Source: Gnetum montanum (lineage: Eukaryota > Streptophyta > Gnetopsida > Gnetales > Gnetaceae). Taken from it: DNA of 64,000 bases. The stretch lies in the NCBI GenBank assembly GCA_015680685.1, contig MNCI01017913.1, positions 1,302,683 to 1,366,682 of the forward strand. The letters are read 5' to 3'. Numbering within the stretch: position 1 is the stretch's first letter; every line of letters begins with the position of its first letter. Shown in pieces: positions 57,349-64,000 of this stretch. Both the position numbers and the translations under genes were made by a program. Below the pieces are notes generated by a model. That model did no database searches. It saw only the letters and a program-made list of their open reading frames with translations, and was not told the DNA's origin.

Positions 57349-57886
57349 TAATGTGATTTAAAAGATTATAATATAAATATTATTTCTAAAAGAGATCTAT
57401 ACCCAATGTTGGTACTCAAGGTACTAATAGGTACTAGCTAGCAAGTAATATCAAAGCCATATACTCACCAAGATCTAAGGTTTAAATCCAAATATAATCA
57501 TCTAAGATGTACTATCCTATACTAATAATTGTTAGAACTTAAAATCTAAAATAAACCTTAAACAACATTAAAATATTATCCAAGCATGAAAAACACATGT
57601 CAACCATAGCATAGAACATAACTGATGTAGAATCCCATGTCTCATTTATTGATTACATTAATAATTTGAAATGAAAAAATGCATGTTTCTTACTCAAAAT
57701 ATTCAAGAAAAATGATGGCATGACCAAATTCCTTATGGTATTCTTAAGCTTAAAACCTTTGTATGTCTTACATCATGTATCCTTGTATTGGATGTGATTT
57801 GATCTTTTGAGACATTCTAATGATATCATTTTTATTTTCTTTATTTTCAAAGATCTAGTTCAAAGTTTATGTTTTAAAATCCTAGG
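57349..57886. other. Gene-free spacer
   Basis: AT-rich; nothing recognised except the CTAGG at 57882-57886 that is duplicated after J. Confidence 0.55.
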
Positions 57887-58878
57887 TGATGAGACGCTAT
57901 ATGCACAAGCCGTGATATTGCGTACGCGATATCGCGGTCGCCGCGATATCGCATCCCCTACGATATCGCTTACGCGATATCGCGTAGTCCCCTGCGATAT
58001 TGCGTACATGATATCGCGGTCTACCACCAAATCTATAAATAAGAGGTGGCACTTCCCTCATTTGACATCCTAGGCTAGAACTAGCAAAGCTCTGGCAGAT
58101 TGATCACCCCAGAGATAGAATATTTTCCATGTGCCCGCAATAGGAGTCCCCCAAGTGAACAGTTCTTTATTCGAGCAGCTTTGTACCTGAACGCAAGTTG
58201 TGTACAGCAATAAAGAAGAGCTTTGTGGATAAACCTTGTAGTACATGGATAGGTTTATTTAATATTATTTACTGCTTTCCTAGTAGCGCGGCATGAGTAC
58301 GACTTGGTTACGAGCATTGACAAATGTGTACGGCTAGCCAAGGAATCAGCTACTCATCGCGATTAGATTCTCTCACCCTCATCTCCTAGAACGTGGGACA
58401 AGTACAACCTGATTACGAGCATCTACAGATGTGTACGGCTAGTCAAGGAATTAGCTACTTATCACACTTAGGCTAGTTAGGTGCCTCAATACGACTGCTT
58501 CGAGCACGTGCATTATGTGTGGTAATCCTAGTAACGATTAGCATTTGGTAGCCACAGTTGCACAGTTTAGGGTGTGTATAGCAAGTGTGAATGGATGCTG
58601 ACACTAGGACTTAGCACTGTAGTTAGAATTAGTTTTATTCTCTCAACCCTTCACCCTTTAGCATACGAGATAAACTAGAAAAGACCAAAAAAATCATATA
58701 CCTCGAACTTAATTAACCATACACCGTGACAACAAAAAGTAAGTCTGGGAAGACAACAATTAATTAACCCTAAGTGTTCCTTATGGTGTTTAGGCATTTA
58801 GTCTGTGGAGTTTGACCAGATTGCACATGCTACACTCGTTTCGTATGGTTGAGTGTAGGGGTACCTCGCCACTCATCA
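57887..58878 (+). mobile_element. Solo Gypsy LTR J
   Basis: 992 bases, TGATGAGACG...CACTCATCA, with perfect target duplication CTAGG (57882-57886 and 58879-58883) and no internal sequence, as left by recombination between two LTRs. Same family as the LTR of D. U3 (57910-58020) has at least six GATATC- or GATATTG-centred motifs, including CGCGATATCGCG, then TATAAATA at 58034-58041. Best preserved palindrome array in the window. Confidence 0.9.
57905..58041 (+). promoter_or_regulatory. GCGATATCGC palindrome array and TATA box of LTR J
   Basis: Repeated self-complementary GCGATATCGC/ACGCGATATCGCGT units about 10-25 bases apart end some 20 bases before TATAAATAAGAGG. The array keeps many CpG sites in otherwise CpG-poor surroundings. 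Position between LTR start and TATA box suggests an enhancer or binding-site array. Confidence 0.65.
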
Positions 58879-58883
58879 CTAGG

Positions 58884-58995
58884 TAAAGAAAGATAAACTA
58901 GAAACCATTGAATTCAATAGTTATTCTTTCTAGATTTGAAGAATGGAAGGAAACCTAGGGATTAAAGAACTTGGATAGCCATATCGAGTGCAGTA
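58884..58995. other. Short spacer between J and G
   Basis: 112 bases; nothing recognised. Confidence 0.5.
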
Positions 58996-60111
58996 TGAGG
59001 ATCATTGAACTTAGAAGAGGGGTAGATGAATAAGTTCCCAAAAATAAAAATCAATCGCCAAAAAGACCACACTCAATGTTTACATGGTTTCCCAACTTGG
59101 GTATGTTCATACTTAGAGGGTAGAATCCTTGCACACCTCTAAACTTTGTTTCTCAAAAGGTGGTTTAAAGGGAACTAGACCCTATACAAGCTCCAAGCTC
59201 TACTTTGGATTGTTTCTTCGCTACGAGACCACTCAACCCTGTAAGGTCCCGACAAGCCTAGAATGTGGTTTCAAGGATCCCACAACCTTTACAAATTTAG
59301 CTCCACTCTAGAGTGTTTTGATGCTACAGAAACACCCAACCTTGTAGGATGTCGACAAGCTTAATGATGATGCCTTCTTGTAAGAAGCACATTAATCCCA
59401 ACAGGGTAACAAGAAAGAGAAACAAAATCACAAGGAAAGAATGTAACTAATTTACAGGTCCTTGTACTTTGAAGCATAATTTACAACACAACAAGAAAAT
59501 GATTTAACAATAGAAGTACACAAGTACAATATATAATGATTGAATTAATAATGACAATGCTTGCTCAAAACTAGCACAATGTCCAAGAGAACGAAGTCTT
59601 ATAATAGCGTTGAAGTTTCTAAAATCAGCTTAGAATTCATGCAACATCTATCTAACAGCTAGTGAAGACATCTTCTTCGAGATTGGGATACCTCTCTGCA
59701 TCAGACTTCAATTCTAGGGAGACACCTCTTCTGCAAAGGAGACATCTCTAGAGAGACATCTTCTCCTGAAAGGAGACATCTCCTAGTTTTAGGAAACATC
59801 TTCTTTGGGTTTTCTTCACTTCAACCAAGACATCTTCTCAGCTTTTGAACTTTGATTCCTAAAGCTTCATTTTGTTGATTTTTTCTTCACCCCAATTCTT
59901 AGAACATCCTCATTTTGTTGTAATCTCAATTCTTGCCCTTGCTCCCAATTTTTTTAATGAAGTCTTTGATCATGATATCCATGCTCTATTGAGTTCTTGT
60001 CCAAGCTTCTTTGAGTCCTTATCCATGTTCTTGTCCTACAAATACAACAACCACACAAACATCCTTTCTTCTCCATTTTACTTAAGGTTGTGACATACCA
60101 AAAGGTCAACA
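58996..60111 (-). repeat. 3' LTR of element G
   Basis: 1116 bases; on the minus strand TGTTGACC...GATCCTCA. It has the AGACATCT/AGAGATGTCT-type series at 59665-59835. The polypurine tract CAAGGGGGAGAT adjoins at 60112-60123. Frames inside (59129-59311, 59872-60093) are LTR sequence. Confidence 0.87.
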
Positions 60112-60123
60112 ATCTCCCCCTTG

Positions 60124-61715
60124 TTGGTGATGTTTAAAACTTAAGAAAATGGGTTACTAGTCTCCAGAATGCATCAACTTATATATTTTCAATACTTCTT
60201 ATAACACTAGTTTAGTAGTGCAGTATATTCCATAACTCACAAACATCATTCTCATATCACATCATAGTCATTAATAATATCACACATGTCACATCATAGC
60301 CATCAATAATACTATAACACTATAAACTAACTCTTCTCCTTTTTGAACATCATCAAAACAGAGTGAAGATAGAGTAGCAAACTTGTATAAAGAACACACG
60401 AGGTCTTAAACATCATGCCAACGAAGTACATATTTCTTGGCATTGATTATATAGGGCTGATGATGATGAACCAATTAAGAGCTACCCTTCATCTATCCAC
60501 AAATTTAAAACTAATGAGTCATAGCTAGGCCAAACTTGATTAATATCCATGAGAGTTGAAAAACTGAGAGACTGAAGTCCAAAGTTTGAACATTTTAGAA
60601 TCATGTCACTTGTCTTCTAAACCAATAAGCCATTAGTAGCAGATATCTCATGGCTCTAAAATCATCCAACAAGAAAGAGTAGAGCAATACAACTTCTTCA
60701 AGAACAACTAAACATATCCTTAACTAGATGGCTATCAAGAAATTTGTAAACAACCATGCCAATTCTAAACACTAGCACCAAGAAATACATCACAAGGAAG
60801 AATGTTCAAAAGATGTCTCGATCAAAGCATACTTTTATCTTGGATACTTTACCATAAAAAATAGTCATTTTCTTGCTCATTGTTAGCTATGGATGTTGGA
60901 GTGGAAAGTTTTGCTACTTGATTGTCTTTTTTATCAAAGTCTCAAAATAATCCCCCTACATTGATGACCTATAAAAAGATAATTGTTGATGAGGTATAGG
61001 CTCCCCCTACATATGTGCAGATTCTAGTGCTCCCTTTAGACCTTTTTGAATCAACTTGATCTTTTTAAAAATGTAATTGTTATGATTCTTTTATCAAAGT
61101 GCTACCCTTGCAATGCAACATTAAGATCAAATGTGGGGACTAAAATCTCTTTTTAATAATAGTTATTAGAAGATTCATGAATTTTATCAATTAAAATGCT
61201 TAAAAAATTCAAAAAATAAGCTTTGTGATTTCAGGGAGAAGGACAATGTCAAGACATATAAAGGAAGTTCAACATAAGGCTACTAGTTCATGAATTACAT
61301 GTAGGGATTTTATGACATTTAAAATCAAAATATTCTAGTAAAGAATTCAAAGGGTGATGTTTGAATAGATATTGCAAAAATAGTACAAGCTTCCATTCAC
61401 CTATAATATCAATTACTTTATGCTCATACATTCACAAAGGATACCATAACCAAATAGTCACAAATATTCCAAGTATGTACTTATCTAATATTTATTAAAC
61501 CTAGAGCTATTGTTTAAAAGATGTAACCATATAAAAAAATTTAGTCCTTTTTTCATTCAAACTAACATGATAACTAGTAAGCAAGGAAATATATTCTTAT
61601 CATAACTTACCTTAATTGGTGTAAAGAGGATAAATACTAATGAAGTTTGAGATGAGGTCTGCTATCATGAAGTACATCCTTACCTTTTGCTGCTTTTTCA
61701 TTAGGCCTTTTTTTT
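60124..61715 (-). other. Long 3' non-coding region of element G
   Basis: No reading frame recognised. 60420-60500 matches B at 30260-30335. Confidence 0.6.
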
Positions 61716-63085
61716 GACTAGTAGACTTGTTTATATTCTTTATGATGGAAATAGTTTTGATCACCTCTTGTATCATCCATCATTTTGAGGTGTTTTCCAA
61801 TTTTTGACTCATTATTATTTCCAGCTATTGGTTCCTGCAAAACAACTTTACTAGGAACTTTTTGGCCAAACGAAGCATCAATCTTATTTTGATCAACATG
61901 AGGATAATCAAATTTTTGTTCACTTCCACAATTATTAAAGACAAACCTGATTATAATTGAGATTGAGATTGTATCCTCTTGAGAGACTTTTTCTTTATTC
62001 TTAGGCTATTTTTCATGAACCTCTCCTCCTTGAAAAACACTTTCATCATTCTTACTTCATAGTTCATCGGTAGTTTATAGTGAATTTTCACTAAAAAGTG
62101 CCATGCATATCAGCCAAGAATTTTTTATATAGCTATCTACTTCTTCCTCACTTTTTGCACCATCATTCTAGCTAGTTTAGAAGTTGGTCTTTTTCATCTC
62201 CATATTAGTCCTTTATTTTCATTACAACCTATCATTGTTAGAAAATTTGGAGGCCACATGGCCTCTTCCTCCATGTACCTAACATTCTATTGAAAAAGTA
62301 TCAAAATTTGAATTTGACAAAATCTTATCTTTATCCTTACCTTTGAAGTTAGATTGATTAGGGCTTGATTGGTTGAAGTTTCTTCCTTTTCTAGTAATTA
62401 GCCATTGGATTCTTCTAGAAAGAAGAGCTACTTCCTCTTCATTTCTCACATCTTCATCAGCAAGTTCCTTTTCCTTTGAAGTAGATTTTAAAATAATTAG
62501 TTTTTCCTTAATTTCTATTTCACTTATGGGATTCATTTCATAAGCAATGAGAGCACTTTGAAGCTCTTCAAATTTAAGAACTGAGAAATCTCTAATTTCC
62601 TCCATGATTGTGACCTTTAGTCTAAATTCTAGTTGGAGAGATCTAATCATTTTAATAGTGACATTGCTTTTGGTAAAATCGTTACCAGTACCTCTAATGG
62701 CCACAACGAGATCATTTTCTTTAGAGAGTAATCTTTTATTTTTTCACCTTCTCTCATTTTGAGTTTATCATACTTAATTTTCAAGAGTAACAATTTATAT
62801 TTCTTAACAATCAAATTTCCCTCATATGTAGACTCTAATATTTTCCAAATTTCTCTAGCTATTTTACAACTAGCTACTTTATTAAATTTAGATTTATTGA
62901 ATGCACAATATAAACAATTTTTTGCTTTTGAAGCTAACATGAACTTATCTTGGTGTGTTGCCTTCAAGGATGGATTCTAAGACTTCAAAATCCATAGATT
63001 CAAAGAAGCCTTGCATCATTGCCTTCCAATAGGTAAATTCGAATCCATCAAACATGGGTGGGTTTGTGTAAGAAGTTCCTTCCAT
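61716..63085 (-). pseudogene. Element G gag
   Basis: ATG at 63085 (MEGTSYTNPPMFDGFEFTYWK), the typical start of plant Copia gag (F-D-G-x-N/E-F-x-x-W). A TGA/TAA-type break lies near 62948, then KNCLYCAFNKSKFNKVASCKIAREIWKILESTYEG and KMREGEKIKDY of the gag core. After a frameshift near 62690 comes the EIRDFSVLKFEELQSALIAYEM region. A CCHC knuckle remnant (GGRGHVASK, first Cys kept, others lost) lies near 62280-62225. The frame fades around 61720. Gag would form the particle. Confidence 0.8.
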
Positions 63086-63121
63086 TGTTCACTCTTGGAA
63101 CACTATAGAGCATAAGAGTAC

Positions 63122-63138
63122 TAGGCTTTAATACCACT
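63122..63138 (-). other. Primer binding site of element G
   Basis: AGTGGTATTAAAGCCTA on the minus strand next to the 5' LTR; Met-tRNA type. Confidence 0.75.
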
Positions 63139-64000
63139 TGAGGATCATTGAACTTAGAAGGGGGAGGGATGAGGGGGAATGAATAAGTTCCCCAAAACAA
63201 AAATCAATAGCCACAAAGACCACACTCAATTTTTACATGGTTTTCCAACTTGGATACATCCAAATTCGAAGGGTAGAAGCTTTGCACACATCCAAACTTT
63301 ATTTTTCAAAAAGTGATTTGAAGGGATCCACACCCTATATAAGCTCTAAGCTCTACTCTAAAGTGTTTCATCACTATAAAAATACTCAACCTTGCAAGGT
63401 TCCAATAAGCTTAGAATGTGGTTTCAAGGATTCCACAACCTTCACAAATTGAGCTCCACTCCAAAGTGTTTTGACACTACACAAACACTCAACCCTGTAG
63501 GATCTTGAAAAGCTCAATGATGATGCATTCTATCAAGAAGCACATCAACCCTAGTAGGGAAACAATAAAGAGAAAGAAAATCACAAGAAAAGAATGTAAC
63601 TAATTTATAGGTCCTTATACTTTGAAGCAAAATTTACAACACAACAAGAAAATGATTTGACAACTAAAATACATAAGTATAATATATAATGATTGAATTG
63701 ATAGTGATAATTCTTGCTCAAAACGTGTACAATTCCCAAGAGAATGAAGTGTTCTTATAGCCTTGAAATTTTCAAAATCACCTCAGAATTTATGCAACAA
63801 CTATCTAATGGCTAGTGAAGATGCCTTCTTCAAGTTTGGGGCATCTCTTTGCAATAAAATTCAATTCTAGGGAGATGTCTCTTCTGCAAAGGATACATCT
63901 CTAGGAAGACATCTTCTCCCAAAAGAAGACATCTCTTATTTATAAAAGGCATCTTCTCTAGGTCTTCTTTACTTTTTCTGAGACATCTTCTTAGCCTTTG
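63139..64000 (-). repeat. 5' LTR of element G, partial
   Basis: Matches 58996 onward; the AGACATCT-type series is visible at 63845-63985 before the window ends. Confidence 0.87.

Larger units (their letters stand above)
58996..64000 (-). mobile_element. Copia-type element G: gag only, cut by window end
   Basis: Minus strand. 3' LTR 60111-58996, internal 63138-60112, 5' LTR from 63139 rightward, incomplete at 64000. The LTRs belong to the A/B family. Gag is present; protease, integrase and reverse transcriptase are absent from the 3.0 kb interior. The 3' non-coding part is shared with B. A target duplication cannot be checked because the right end is outside the window. Confidence 0.85.

Noticed and set aside
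57905-58020. Satellite or centromere repeat, or CRISPR-like array
   Set aside because: The repeats are short palindromes with irregular spacing at a fixed place in LTR U3, and this is plant DNA.

Overview
This is plant nuclear DNA from a large, repeat-filled genome. It is AT-rich and holds no intact host gene. Almost everything is nested, long-decayed LTR retrotransposons plus two LINE fragments. The plant retroelement proteins, Met-type tRNA primer sites and deep nesting suggest a large-genome seed plant. I cannot name the species.

Layout. A minus-strand non-autonomous LTR element (C, 1973-32510) is the oldest layer on the left. A Copia element (A, 2120-13450) sits in its 3' LTR, and a second related Copia (B, 17526-32151) sits in its 5' LTR. 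A gag/protease-only Gypsy (D, 5670-10793) split the reverse transcriptase gene of A. A gag-pol Gypsy (F, 18451-28320) landed in the primer binding site of B. Target duplications support most joins (ATTAG for D, TTATC for B, TAGAG for F; GCTTT/ACTTT for A). From 32511 to 36219 come old flank, a 5'-truncated LINE, a very old Gypsy LTR and a tRNA-like patch. A minus-strand Gypsy (H) follows, its 3' LTR split by another minus-strand Gypsy (E, 36279-44969). H is cut off near 50160 next to a LINE (50165-53060). A second copy of the C family (I, 53147-57348) follows, then a solo Gypsy LTR (J, 57887-58878, target duplication CTAGG), then a minus-strand Copia (G) that runs off the right edge.

Two things stand out. 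First, the C/I family has no gag or pol. Both copies instead carry the same piece of a cellular CCR4-type (endonuclease/exonuclease/phosphatase fold) deadenylase, seen in both as decayed, intron-less reading frames at the same place between LTR leader and polypurine tract. Second, the Gypsy elements E and H lack pol and carry an extra 3' gene (a plant-transposon-like domain followed by coiled coils). In each, that gene is preceded by an internal promoter-like segment whose palindromic motif matches the motif in the element's own LTR (GATATC-type in E, GGGGCCCC-type in H), followed by a TATA box.

How the pieces fit: A and F are the only elements with recognisable pol. B, G, D, E, H, C and I would all have depended on enzymes from others. 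All reading frames are broken by stops and frameshifts, so the window is a fossil record rather than an active locus.
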